The notes beneath the pieces are model-generated. The model worked only from the letters and a program-made list of their open reading frames with translations. It had not been told where the DNA came from and did not search any database. This document shows, one piece after another, positions 9,299 through 18,002 of a DNA stretch of 64,000 bases (its first letter is position 1; each line of letters begins with the position of its first letter). Location of the stretch: positions 37,518-101,517 of the forward strand of contig NZ_AWFG01000011.1 in NCBI RefSeq assembly GCF_000682695.1, given 5' to 3'. A program made the position numbers and the translations under genes. This DNA is from Hyphomonas chukchiensis. GTDB lineage: Bacteria > Pseudomonadota > Alphaproteobacteria > Caulobacterales > Hyphomonadaceae.

Positions 9299-9328
9299 AA
9301 ACAGCCGCCCCGATGGGAGCGGCTGTTT
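9299..9328. terminator. Bidirectional intrinsic terminator
   Basis: A 10-bp perfect stem (AAACAGCCGC / GCGGCTGTTT) with a 10-base loop. It is followed by T-rich sequence on both strands. It lies between the convergent GH1 gene and the small membrane protein gene and can serve both. Confidence 0.85.
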
Positions 9329-9350
9329 CCTTATTCGATGCCATAGCAGC

Positions 9351-9707
9351 CTAGAACATCCAGCTGCCAGGGTTCTCGATCGCCTGGCCAGCCGAGAGGG
9401 CCTGCATGCCCTTGATGCAGCGCACGATATACCAGACCAGAGTTGCGAGCAGGATCAGAATGCCGATCAGCACCATTGTAAGAACGGCCCCGATCAGGCT
9501 GTAAAGCAAGGCCTTCCAGAATATGTTGATCTGGTTGTTATAATGGCTTTCCAGCACCGGATCGCCCTGCCCCTTGCCAATATAGGCCATGATCACACCA
9601 ATGATCGGCGTGACGCCGATAACAATCCCAACGAGGTAGAGAATATAGATCAGGTTGGCGTTGCCCTTGGTGTTCGGATCAACGGAAATCTGGTTCGAAT
9701 CTGTCAT
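9351..9707 (-). CDS. Small membrane protein, DUF4870-like
   Basis: A 118-residue protein with a polar N-terminus and about three hydrophobic segments: LIYILYLVGIVIGVTPIIGV, a central ALLYSLIGAVLTMVLIGILI and the adjoining LATLVWYIV. The motif HYNNQINIFWKAL between them and the ending RCIKGMQALSAG resemble the DUF4870/COG3671 membrane proteins, whose function is unknown. GGGAGACG precedes the ATG at 9707. It is divergent from the MaoC gene with 143 bases between them that should hold both promoters; no clear operator is visible. Confidence 0.7.
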   Translation of the reverse strand: MTDSNQISVDPNTKGNANLIYILYLVGIVIGVTPIIGVIMAYIGKGQGDPVLESHYNNQINIFWKALLYSLIGAVLTMVLIGILILLATLVWYIVRCIKGMQALSAGQAIENPGSWMF

Positions 9708-9850
9708 GTAGCGTCTCCCAATTCAGCCCATAGGCGCAGTATTTGCGAGAATCAGCTCTACGTCCAGCAGATTGACGCTCAGTAAACCTTGCCGGATGGC
9801 GCTGCCCGCGCCAGAAAAGGCCCAAGCATAAACTCTGGAGGAATTCCCCT

Positions 9851-10306
9851 ATGGCTAACCCGAAAAAAGTCGCCTACGCCGATCTCGAATCCATCGCAGG
9901 CACCGAAACCGGCGTGTCCGACTGGCACCTGATCGATCAGGACCGCGTCAACAAATTTGCCGACGCAACCGGCGACCATCAGTGGATCCACGTCGATGTC
10001 GAGCGCGCCACCAAGGCCATGGGCGGCCCCATTGCGCACGGCTTCCTGACGCTGTCCCTGCTGCCAATGCTCGGCGGTGAAACGCTGAACGTCTCCGGCG
10101 TGACCCGCGGCATCAACTACGGCTCCGACAAGGTGCGCTTCACCAACATGGTGCCGGTAGGCTCCAAGGTTCGCCTGCGCCAGAAGTGCACGTCCGTGAC
10201 CGAAAAGTCCGGCGGCAAGCAGATGATCATGGAAAACACGATCGAGATCGAAGGCCAGGAACGCCCGGCCCTCGTCGCTGAATCGATCACCGTTCTGTAC
10301 GGCTGA
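9851..10306 (+). CDS. MaoC-family (R)-specific enoyl-CoA hydratase
   Basis: A 151-residue single hotdog protein with the MaoC hydratase signature DATGDHQWIHVD (catalytic Asp and His of the hydratase-2 motif) and the downstream GGPIAHGFLTLSLLP. Relatives hydrate trans-2-enoyl-CoA to (R)-3-hydroxyacyl-CoA, linking beta-oxidation with polyester or other lipid synthesis. Length is normal for the single-domain type (about 150). GGAGGAA precedes the start. It stands alone, with a hairpin downstream. Confidence 0.88.
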   Translation: MANPKKVAYADLESIAGTETGVSDWHLIDQDRVNKFADATGDHQWIHVDVERATKAMGGPIAHGFLTLSLLPMLGGETLNVSGVTRGINYGSDKVRFTNMVPVGSKVRLRQKCTSVTEKSGGKQMIMENTIEIEGQERPALVAESITVLYG

Positions 10307-10364
10307 TCCGCACGCCTAGCCCCCCGGGGTGATGACGTTGCAGGCCATGCTGCATAAAAAAAGG

Positions 10365-10390
10365 CGGGAGTTGCGATCATGCAGCTCCCG
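10365..10390 (+). terminator. Intrinsic terminator-like hairpin after the MaoC gene
   Basis: A 10-bp stem CGGGAGTTGC / GCAGCTCCCG (one G-T pair) with a 6-base loop. It is preceded by a run of A and followed by only TTT. Its place 58 bases after the MaoC stop and just before the next ribosome site supports a terminator, but the U-tract is short. Confidence 0.6.
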
Positions 10391-10418
10391 TTTCGATTCG
10401 CGTACAGGAGTTTTCGTA

Positions 10419-12458
10419 ATGTCCGCCGCCGTCTGCATCCGCACCATGATTGCCGCCCTTGTTTTCGGCGCCATGCCAATGCTGGCCTCTGCCCAGGGCG
10501 AGGCCGCAAAGGCGCTCATCGAGAAGGGATATGCGGCGCTCACGGCGGGCGACAAAATTGCCATGACGGAATACTTCGCCCAGTCCTGCGAGACAGATCC
10601 AAAATTCGGCAAGTGCGCAACGGCTGGCGATAATCTTGCCTCAGGCTACGGCGGCGGCGTCCCCGACATCCCGCGCGCAGCACGACTCTACGAATTGGGG
10701 TGCAATGCCGGCTCCCAACAAAGCTGCATCAAGGCCGCTGAGCTAAAGGCAAAGAACGGGACAGCCGACGACGACGCTGCAGCCGTCGCCCTGTTCAAGG
10801 AAACCTGCGAGACGGATTGGACCGCAGACAAGGAATGCCTGAAACTCGCAGCGGCCTATGCAACAGGCAAAGGCATTGCGCAAAATCTGGCTGAAGCCGC
10901 GCGCCTGTACGAAGAAACCTGCGATATTGCCAACCCATACCGCCTGCCGAACCCGGAGGCCTGCCTCCTGTCCGGCCAGGCCTATCTCAACGGCACGGGC
11001 GTCACTGCGGATCGCGCCAAGGCCACACAGCGCATCAGGATCGCCTGCCAATACGAACGCGAAGGCGCTTGCGACCTGCTGGCGACCCTTGAACCGCCGG
11101 CCAGCAAACAGGTCGCGGCGGCTCCCAGCAGTCCGGTGCCAACACCTGCCAAGCCGCGTACGGATCAGCAAGCCCGCTACTCCGCCGCCCTCGAAGCCGT
11201 TCGCAGCACGAATGCAGACATCGCCTACAAGGGAGCCGATGATGTCTTCTCGCTTTGCAGGAACGAGGATTATGGCCAGGCGTGCTACTTCTACGGCAAC
11301 ATGCTGATGCAGTCGCAAAAGGCGAGCGACAATGTCGACGCCATCCCCTTCTATGAAAAAGGGTGCGACAGCGGCTATGCCGACGCCTGCGTCAGTGCGG
11401 CGAACTATCTGGCTGGCGTTGAGGGATTCCCACAGGATGTCGTCAAGGCCGCGAGACTGCTCGATCGTGGCTGTCTCGAGCTTGATGCGGTCACCTGCTA
11501 CGCGTCAGGCGTCTTCTACCGCGATGGCCACCTCGGCAAGCCCGATCCGGCAAAGGCCAGGGTCCACCTATCGCGTGCTTGCGATAATGGTGATCCGGTT
11601 GCCTGCGAGGAAGCCGCAGAATTGGGCGCAGAGGTCAAACCCGCCGCCAGTACACGCTATACCGTGCCGGATGCCGCAACCCTTTCAGCCTTTGAAAAAC
11701 GCTATAACGAAGCAACAAGCCGCACGAACTCAAGCGACGCAACCATCCGCAATCAGGGATTCGACGGGCTCACAGACCTTTGCAACGCCTTTTACGGAAA
11801 GGCCTGCTACTGGCTGGGCGACACGCTCATGCTGACGACAGACGCGAAATCACGGGCGGATGCCTATGCCTATTTCAGCCTTGGTTGCGAAGGGCGGTTT
11901 GCAAGCGCCTGCACACGTGCAGCCCTTATGCTTGAAGAAGGCACGGATGTTCAGAAGAACCTGGCTCAGGCCGCAGCATTCCGCGATGAGGCCTGCAAGT
12001 ACAATGACAAGACCGGCTGTTTCGCTTCGGGCAACGCCTTCGCGCAAAACCTCTACGGCAACCCTAATTACGCTAAAGCACGCAAATACCTGGCAACGTC
12101 GTGCACGGCAGGCGAGCCAGCGGCCTGCAAGGATCTTGGCGTCATGCAGGAAAACGGCCTCGGCGGCTCGCCTGACAAAGTCGCTGCGTTGGAAAACTAC
12201 CGGCTCGCATGCAAAGCCAATGAGGCCAGCGGCTGCTACAATGTAGCGGTGGCGGCCTACAATGACTGGCCGGGCACAAGCGCGACAGATCAGCAAAAGA
12301 TCGAAGGCTTCCTGAACGCGTGTGAGTTGGGCTCCGCCTCGGCATGCGACGTGGCTGCGAAACTGACGTCAGCGGGCCTTGGATTGTCACTCTATCCCGG
12401 CCGGTCTGACCGCAGCCGGTCGCTCGCCTGCACATTGGACAAGCAATACTGCCAATAG
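10419..12458 (+). CDS. Secreted cysteine-rich Sel1-like repeat protein
   Basis: A 679-residue protein with a signal peptide ending at MLASAQG. It is built from paired-Cys helical repeats of about 36 residues, such as AARLYELGCNAGSQQSC and AIPFYEKGCDSGYADAC. These resemble Sel1-like repeats of the Helicobacter cysteine-rich proteins, where each repeat carries a disulfide. Three larger blocks can be seen (about residues 20-230, 260-420 and 430-670) separated by proline/threonine linkers, with similar openings in the last two (GADDVFSLC, GFDGLTDLC). A role in periplasmic protein binding is plausible but not shown. The ATG at 10419 is chosen over 10329 because it begins the signal peptide and has AGGAG upstream. 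Confidence 0.8.
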   Translation: MSAAVCIRTMIAALVFGAMPMLASAQGEAAKALIEKGYAALTAGDKIAMTEYFAQSCETDPKFGKCATAGDNLASGYGGGVPDIPRAARLYELGCNAGSQQSCIKAAELKAKNGTADDDAAAVALFKETCETDWTADKECLKLAAAYATGKGIAQNLAEAARLYEETCDIANPYRLPNPEACLLSGQAYLNGTGVTADRAKATQRIRIACQYEREGACDLLATLEPPASKQVAAAPSSPVPTPAKPRTDQQARYSAALEAVRSTNADIAYKGADDVFSLCRNEDYGQACYFYGNMLMQSQKASDNVDAIPFYEKGCDSGYADACVSAANYLAGVEGFPQDVVKAARLLDRGCLELDAVTCYASGVFYRDGHLGKPDPAKARVHLSRACDNGDPVACEEAAELGAEVKPAASTRYTVPDAATLSAFEKRYNEATSRTNSSDATIRNQGFDGLTDLCNAFYGKACYWLGDTLMLTTDAKSRADAYAYFSLGCEGRFASACTRAALMLEEGTDVQKNLAQAAAFRDEACKYNDKTGCFASGNAFAQNLYGNPNYAKARKYLATSCTAGEPAACKDLGVMQENGLGGSPDKVAALENYRLACKANEASGCYNVAVAAYNDWPGTSATDQQKIEGFLNACELGSASACDVAAKLTSAGLGLSLYPGRSDRSRSLACTLDKQYCQ

Positions 12459-12535
12459 GGCCTGACGACACACAACCAATGGCGCTGGGGCATAATCGGC
12501 CTATATTGACGGGGAACCCGAAACAGGAGGCCTCC

Positions 12536-12946
12536 ATGTCTGCCACAGGCACCAAAATCCAGCGATCCGACCGCGAATGGCGCGAAATCCTCACCGACGA
12601 AGAGTTCCGCGTCGGTGTGAAGGAGGGCACAGAGCGCGCCTTCACGCCGGGCAATTACGAGAGCGAGAAGCGCGCCGGCAAGTATCACTGCAAGGGCTGC
12701 GATACCGTGCTCTGGTCGTCCGAACACAAGTTCGAAAGCGGAACCGGCTGGCCGAGCTATTGGCAGCCTGCCTCGGAAGGCGTTGTCGAAACCAAGACCG
12801 ATTTCAAGATGATCATCCCGCGCACCGAATGCCACTGCGCCATCTGCGGCCTGCATCAGGGCCACGTCTTCAAGGACGGCCCGCCGCCGACCGGCGAGCG
12901 CTGGTGCATCAACGGCATCGTGCTCGACTTCCAGCCCGACGAATAG
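12536..12946 (+). CDS. msrB: Peptide-methionine (R)-S-oxide reductase MsrB
   Basis: A 136-residue MsrB that reduces methionine-R-sulfoxide in proteins. Both zinc CxxC pairs are present (CKGC and CAIC), with the substrate-binding block ESGTGWPSYW. The catalytic Cys is in RWCINGIVLDF. A Thr/Ser is not obvious at the resolving position, so recycling by another Cys or directly by thioredoxin is uncertain. The start at 12536 has a perfect AGGAGG six bases upstream. It is single-copy and flanked by unrelated genes. Confidence 0.94.
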   Translation: MSATGTKIQRSDREWREILTDEEFRVGVKEGTERAFTPGNYESEKRAGKYHCKGCDTVLWSSEHKFESGTGWPSYWQPASEGVVETKTDFKMIIPRTECHCAICGLHQGHVFKDGPPPTGERWCINGIVLDFQPDE

Positions 12947-13020
12947 GTCTGGACAGGTCCCTTCCCGCCTGATCCATTCCGCCCCGAACCCAAGCCTTAA
13001 CTGACACAGGAGCCGGCCGT

Positions 13021-15246
13021 ATGCGCCTTACTTTCCTTCTTGCCAGCGCAGCGACCGCTGCCCTTCTGACCGGATGCACAATGACTGATACCAAGCTCAC
13101 CGACACAGCCGTCGAAACGCCGGCGGCCACGCCTGCCCCCCAGCCCCCCGTCGCCGAGCGCATTGACCACGAAATCACGCAGGTCGGCCGCACCCGCAAT
13201 GATCCCTATAACTGGCTGAAGGATGACAACTGGCAGGAAGTCATGCGCGATCCGTCCGTGCTCGACGCGAAGATCCGCGCCTATCTCGAAGCCGAGAATG
13301 CCTACACCAAGGCTGTGCTCGAAGACCCGACAACCGAGCTGCGCGATGAATTGTTCGCGGAGATGCGTGGCCGCATCAAGGAAGACGACAGCACCGTTCC
13401 GGAGATTGACGGCCCGTGGGCCTATTACACGCGCTATCGGCAAGGCGGCGAATACCCGATCATCGCCCGGCGCCCGGCCGAGGATGCCTTCAACCCCGAC
13501 GCCCCCGAAACCATCCTGCTCGACGGCGACGCCATGGGCGACGGCAAGGACTATTTCTCCTTCGGCGGCATCGACACCAGCCCCGACCACAAACTGGTCG
13601 CCTACGCGGTCGATACGCAGGGCAGCGAGTTCTACAAGATCCACATCAAGGACATCGCCACCGGCGCGGAAACCGCCGCCGAGATCGATAATGCCTATGG
13701 CGACTTTGAATGGACCGCCAACGGTCAGGCCATCGTCTGGGTCCACCGCGACGAGAATGCCCGCCCCGACGCCGTCTATCAGCGCAACCTGGCCACCGGC
13801 GAAGACACGCTGCTGTACGAGGAAAAAGACCCCGGCTTCTTCGTCGGTGTCGGCAAGAGCGCCAGCGAGGACGTGGTTTTCATCAATGCCTCGGGCCACA
13901 CGACATCGGAAGTCTACTGGTTCTCCACATCGGAACTTGATCCCGAGATTCACCTCATCGCCCCGCGCCAGACAGATAACGAATATTCCGTGGTCCACTG
14001 GGACGGACAATTCTACATCATCACCAATCTCGATGGGGCCGTCGACTTCAAGATGATGAAAGCCCCGATGGAGTCGACCTCCCGCGACGCGTGGGAAGAA
14101 GTCATCCCGCACCGTCCCGGCACCCTCCTCCTCGGCATGCAGCCACAAAAGGATTATCTCGCACGCATGGAGCGCGAGAACGGCCTGCCCCGCATCGTCG
14201 TGCGTGCCCGCGCCGATGGCGCCGAACATGCGATCAGCTTTGACGAAGCGGCCTACGATCTCGGCCTCGACAGCGGCTATGACTACAACACGCCTATCCT
14301 GCGCTTCGACTATGCCTCGCCGGCCACGCCGGACCAGGTCATCGACTATGACCTCGTCAGCCATGCGCGCACCCTGCGCAAGACTCGCGAAGTCCCCTCG
14401 GGTCACAATCCCGACGATTACGTCACCGAGCGCGTTATGGCGCCCTCATGGGATGGCGCCGAGGTCCCTGTCACCCTCCTGCGCCGCAAGGATACGCCGC
14501 TCGATGGCACCGCGCCGGTTCTGCTCTACGGCTATGGCTCCTACGGCATCACCATCCCGGCAGACTTCCGCACAGGCCGCCTCAGCCTCGTTGATCGCGG
14601 CTTCATCTATGCCATCGTCCACCCACGCGGCTCCATGGCCAAGGGCTACCAATGGTATCTCGACGGCAAGCTCGACAAGAAAACCAATACGTTCAAGGAC
14701 TATGTTGCCGCCGGTCATTACCTTGTCGATCAGAACTACACGTCCAAGGGCAAACTCGTCGCCATGGGCGGCTCGGCCGGTGGCCTGCTGATGGGCGCCG
14801 CTGCCAACATGGACCCGCAACTCTTCGGCGGTATCATCGCCGCAGTCCCCTTCGTCGATGTCGTCAATACGATGTCCGACGAGAGCCTGCCGCTCACGCC
14901 GCCCGAATGGCCGGAATGGGGCAACCCGCTGACCAGCGAGACGGATTACGACACGATCGCAACCTACAGTCCGTATGACAATGTCTCCGACAAGCCTTAC
15001 CCGCCCATGCTGATCACGGGTGGCCTGAGCGATCCGCGCGTCACCTATTGGGAACCCAGCAAATGGGCCGCCAAGCTGCGCCATGAGGCCCCTGAAGCCG
15101 GGCCATACTTCCTGCGCATCAACATGGACGCCGGCCACGGCGGCGCCTCAGGCCGTTTCGAGGGCCTCAAGGAAACCGCCACGGAATACGCCTTCGCCCT
15201 CGCCGCAGTCGGCAAGACGGACGAGCTGGATCTGGAAAAGAAATAG
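13021..15246 (+). CDS. Prolyl oligopeptidase family (S9) lipoprotein, oligopeptidase B-like
   Basis: A 741-residue serine peptidase with a lipoprotein signal ending in LLTGC (Cys 19), so probably anchored in the envelope. After a Pro-rich linker comes the N-terminal stretch VAERIDHEITQVGRTRNDPY and a seven-bladed propeller. The alpha/beta hydrolase domain follows with Ser in GGSAGGLLMG and His in MDAGHGG. The spacing resembles oligopeptidase B (PtrB, cleaving after basic residues) more than prolyl oligopeptidase. Classical PtrB is cytoplasmic, so a lipobox is notable. A hairpin follows the stop. Confidence 0.88.
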   Translation: MRLTFLLASAATAALLTGCTMTDTKLTDTAVETPAATPAPQPPVAERIDHEITQVGRTRNDPYNWLKDDNWQEVMRDPSVLDAKIRAYLEAENAYTKAVLEDPTTELRDELFAEMRGRIKEDDSTVPEIDGPWAYYTRYRQGGEYPIIARRPAEDAFNPDAPETILLDGDAMGDGKDYFSFGGIDTSPDHKLVAYAVDTQGSEFYKIHIKDIATGAETAAEIDNAYGDFEWTANGQAIVWVHRDENARPDAVYQRNLATGEDTLLYEEKDPGFFVGVGKSASEDVVFINASGHTTSEVYWFSTSELDPEIHLIAPRQTDNEYSVVHWDGQFYIITNLDGAVDFKMMKAPMESTSRDAWEEVIPHRPGTLLLGMQPQKDYLARMERENGLPRIVVRARADGAEHAISFDEAAYDLGLDSGYDYNTPILRFDYASPATPDQVIDYDLVSHARTLRKTREVPSGHNPDDYVTERVMAPSWDGAEVPVTLLRRKDTPLDGTAPVLLYGYGSYGITIPADFRTGRLSLVDRGFIYAIVHPRGSMAKGYQWYLDGKLDKKTNTFKDYVAAGHYLVDQNYTSKGKLVAMGGSAGGLLMGAAANMDPQLFGGIIAAVPFVDVVNTMSDESLPLTPPEWPEWGNPLTSETDYDTIATYSPYDNVSDKPYPPMLITGGLSDPRVTYWEPSKWAAKLRHEAPEAGPYFLRINMDAGHGGASGRFEGLKETATEYAFALAAVGKTDELDLEKK

Positions 15247-15260
15247 GCGCCACCGCATCA

Positions 15261-15288
15261 CCTGCATCAGCCGCCGGGCTGGAGCAGG
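15261..15288. terminator. Hairpin between convergent genes
   Basis: Stem CCTGC-CAGCC / GGCTG-GCAGG with a small symmetric internal loop and a GCCG apex. It lies between the peptidase and nitrilase genes, which converge. There is no U-tract, so its terminator role is tentative. Confidence 0.45.
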
Positions 15289-15310
15289 TCACTGCGCTAC
15301 GACGCAGGCC

Positions 15311-16225
15311 CTATCTTTGCGGCCTGGTGTCCACGGACAGTTTGAACACATCAGGGCGGCTGTAATGGCCGCTTACGTCGAGATCGAACTTCGCCCGCTT
15401 GATCTCGTCCATGTCGATCTCGGCAGACACGATGGCTTCCCTGTTGAACACCGGCGCCGCCAGAATGTCTCCCATTGGTGAAATGATACAGCTGCCGCCA
15501 CGTATCAGAACGGTATCGGGCTTCGTGCCCTGAACGGGCTCAAACCAGTCAGCAGAGACATCGCCAACCGTCATGAACTGGCAGGCACTCACCACGAAAC
15601 ACCGCCCCTCAAGGGCAATCATCTGCAGTGTCGGCAGCCAGACGTCCCGGTCGTCCACCGTCGGCACGCAATGCACCTGTGTCCCCTGGCTGTAGAGATG
15701 CGAGCGCAGGAGCGGCATGTAATTCTCCCAGCAGATCGCCATGGAGAGCACGCCCATGTCGGATTTGGCGACCTCAAGGGTGGAGCCGTCGCCCTGCCCC
15801 CAGATCACCTTTTCCATAGCCGTCGGCATTAGTTTGCGATGCCATGCGAGGATGTCGCCATCCCGGCCAATCGTTGCGCTGGAACAGTAAAGTGTCCCGC
15901 CTTCGCGTTCGATGATGCCCAGAACAACATTGACCTGCGAGTCTTTGACGAGCGACCTGATCTCGCTCATCTGCGGCGAGTGCCGTTCAATCGCCCCGTC
16001 AAAATACTGGCGAAACTGCTCGCGTCCCGCAGGCGAGCGCATGCCCACACGCACGCCGAAATCAATGCCCTTCGGATAGCCGCCGATAAAGGCTTCCGGA
16101 AACACCACCAGGTCCGCGCCCGTCTTCGCCGCTTCGGTCAACTTGCTCGCAAACAGGGCAAGGGTCGCATCCGTATCGAAGAGTTTTGACCCGGCCTGCA
16201 CCGCAGCCACAACAAATTTGGACAT
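15311..16225 (-). CDS. Nitrilase-family carbon-nitrogen hydrolase
   Basis: A 304-residue CN-hydrolase. The Glu of the triad lies in VVFPEAFIGGYPKG, the Lys in WHRKLMPT and the Cys in MAICWENYMPLLR. The motif CWENYMPL is typical of true nitrilases (aliphatic or arylacetonitrilases), which convert nitriles to acids, rather than of amidases. Length is slightly short for the branch (about 310-350). The ATG at 16225 is chosen because AGGGGAAG lies 6 bases upstream and the N-terminus FVVAAVQAG then matches the family. It is divergent from the HTH regulator gene with about 217 bases between. Confidence 0.87.
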   Translation of the reverse strand: MSKFVVAAVQAGSKLFDTDATLALFASKLTEAAKTGADLVVFPEAFIGGYPKGIDFGVRVGMRSPAGREQFRQYFDGAIERHSPQMSEIRSLVKDSQVNVVLGIIEREGGTLYCSSATIGRDGDILAWHRKLMPTAMEKVIWGQGDGSTLEVAKSDMGVLSMAICWENYMPLLRSHLYSQGTQVHCVPTVDDRDVWLPTLQMIALEGRCFVVSACQFMTVGDVSADWFEPVQGTKPDTVLIRGGSCIISPMGDILAAPVFNREAIVSAEIDMDEIKRAKFDLDVSGHYSRPDVFKLSVDTRPQR

Positions 16226-16442
16226 GGCACTTCCCCTTTTCGCACTCTGCACCGACCAACATGGCCCTTAGGCTGCTGCGAGGGCCTGAATAGGTACGGT
16301 CGGCCAGAATGTCGAGAAAGGCCTGCGTTGGCGGCGCACTGGCGGCCTCGTGGCGGGCTGATGGCGCACCACTGGCGTGGAGGCCGGTCGTAATTTGCGA
16401 TTTGCTGGGTGCATCTGATAATGGGAAACGCAGGAGAAAAAA

Positions 16443-16904
16443 ATGTCCTTCAAAGCAGATGCAGCCAAGATCAAGCGATGGCGTGAAGAGCGTTATTGGT
16501 CCCAGGAACATGTAGCCGAACTCGCCGGGATTGGCCTTAGGACTGTCCAGCGCATCGAAAATGGCGGACCGGCCTCGCAGGAATCGCTCAAGGCGCTGGC
16601 GGCCGCGTATAATGTCGATGTCATCGCACTGTCGGTCGATCAGGCGGTCGAAGCGGCCAGTAATGTTGCCCGCAAGAATGCAAAGACACGGGCAGCGATA
16701 TGGCTCTCCCTATGGATCCATCTGGCAGGCTATGCCATCGGTGTCGTCGTATTCGTCGGCATCAGCATAGGCATTGGTGGCAACACGTTCGTGATGAAAT
16801 GGCCACTGATCTGGTGGACGGTGGGGTTTGTTTCCCACATTGCGACGGTCCTCATCGTGCACGTCGCCACACGCTATCAGGAACAGGTCGAGACAGCCGC
16901 TTGA
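16443..16904 (+). CDS. Membrane-anchored XRE-type regulator with 2TM domain
   Basis: A 153-residue protein. Residues 8-60 form a Cro/C1-type helix-turn-helix (WSQEHVAELAGIGLRTVQRI). Residues 80-145 carry two transmembrane helices (AAIWLSLWIHLAGYAIGVVV and LIWWTVGFVSHIATVLIVHV) like the 2TM domain found in several small sensors. DNA binding from the membrane is therefore likely; the signal is unknown. AGGAG precedes the ATG. It is divergent from the nitrilase gene and could control it, which is inference. Confidence 0.82.
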   Translation: MSFKADAAKIKRWREERYWSQEHVAELAGIGLRTVQRIENGGPASQESLKALAAAYNVDVIALSVDQAVEAASNVARKNAKTRAAIWLSLWIHLAGYAIGVVVFVGISIGIGGNTFVMKWPLIWWTVGFVSHIATVLIVHVATRYQEQVETAA

Positions 16905-16949
16905 GCCACCCCATTCCGCGGTGCAAGCTGTATCTGTCAAAAGTGAAAA

Positions 16950-17026
16950 TGGTCGGAGCGATAGGATTCGAACCTACGACCCCTCGCCCCCCAGGCGAGT
17001 GCGCTACCGGGCTGCGCCACGCTCCG
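16950..17026 (-). tRNA. tRNA-Pro (GGG anticodon)
   Basis: A 77-base cloverleaf on the minus strand. The acceptor stem CGGAGCG pairs with CGCTCCG, followed by A and an encoded CCA. The anticodon stem CTCGC/GCGAG encloses a loop with GGG. The T arm carries GTTCGAATC. All parts are intact. Confidence 0.96.
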
Positions 17027-17079
17027 ACTCTGGCGGCTTGTAGCCAAGCCGCCCCGGTTCCGCAATCGCTTATATGGGT

Positions 17080-17550
17080 TTAGGCAGCGCGGCGGCTGCG
17101 CATCGCATCAAGGCGGGCCTTCAGGTCGGTCAGCTCGACCAGCGCGCCCTCAAGACGCTCCTGACGCTTGGGTGCAGACTCATCCTGCAGCTCCGCATCG
17201 AACGCTTTCGCGACCTTCTTCTGCAGTTCGCGCGCCGGGCTGGCAGCCGTGCCCAGCTTGGCCGCGCCGGACAGCACAGCCGCAAGGCCCTGCTCGGCGA
17301 GAATGGACTTGGCGCCTTTCAGCGTCATGCCGCGCTCATGCACGAGAATCTGGATGGCGCGCAGGGCTTCAAGATCCTGCGGGCGGAACAGGCGGCGGCC
17401 ATCGGCGCGCTTCACCGGCTTCACATCGCGCGGAAACTTGCTTTCCCAGTAGCGGAGGACATGCGTCTCGAGCCCAAGTTCGGCAGCGGCCTCGCCAATC
17501 GAGCGGAAAGCATTGGCGGATTTTTCAACTCGGTTCCGTGCAGCAGTCAT
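17080..17550 (-). CDS. MerR-family transcriptional regulator (ihfA-linked)
   Basis: A 156-residue MerR-type regulator. The winged helix opens with [23 protein letters not shown], followed by [17 protein letters not shown] and the helix [10 protein letters not shown]. The C-terminal half lacks metal-binding Cys pairs and is helical with a charged end. A MerR gene directly after ihfA in the plsX-fabH-ihfA order is a conserved alphaproteobacterial arrangement; its target is not known to me. AAGGA precedes the start, 20 bases after the ihfA stop. Confidence 0.87.
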   Translation of the reverse strand: MTAARNRVEKSANAFRSIGEAAAELGLETHVLRYWESKFPRDVKPVKRADGRRLFRPQDLEALRAIQILVHERGMTLKGAKSILAEQGLAAVLSGAAKLGTAASPARELQKKVAKAFDAELQDESAPKRQERLEGALVELTDLKARLDAMRSRRAA

Positions 17551-17570
17551 ATCGCTATCCTTGTTTTGGT

Positions 17571-17864
17571 TCAGCCCTTGTCGACGCGGGCCTTCAGCAT
17601 GGGAGATGGTCGGAAGGTGACGACGCGGCGCGGCGCAATCACGGCTTCTTCGCCGGTTTTGGGGTTACGGCCTTCGCGCGCAGCCTTCGACCGCACCACG
17701 AAATTGCCAAAGCGCGAGAGCTTCACTTCGTCTTCATGCTCCAGCGCACTGCCGATCATGTCGAGCGTGCGGTCCAGCAGGTCAGAGGATTCCTGACGCG
17801 TCACGCCCACTTCACGGACGATGGCATCGGTCACTTCTGCGCGGGTCAGGGTCTGGTTGCTCAT
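17571..17864 (-). CDS. ihfA: Integration host factor subunit alpha
   Basis: A 97-residue HU/IHF-family DNA-bending protein. The N-terminal [20 protein letters not shown], the central [26 protein letters not shown] and the ending ITFRPS-like [14 protein letters not shown] match the IHF alpha subunit, including the Pro at the intercalating turn of the arm. It acts with IHF beta, not in this window. It follows fabH in the same direction after 138 bases, where an extra promoter is possible. Confidence 0.93.
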   Translation of the reverse strand: MSNQTLTRAEVTDAIVREVGVTRQESSDLLDRTLDMIGSALEHEDEVKLSRFGNFVVRSKAAREGRNPKTGEEAVIAPRRVVTFRPSPMLKARVDKG

Positions 17865-18002
17865 GACGGTCTTTCGCCTTTCGTTAATGGATAGCCAATG
17901 AATCTTAACGGATTCCTAGCAAACCCGTCAGCTTAAATCATTGAGAAGTTTCGGATTGCCAGATTAGACCCGAAATTTGTGGATAAAATCGAGCACTCTG
18001 GA

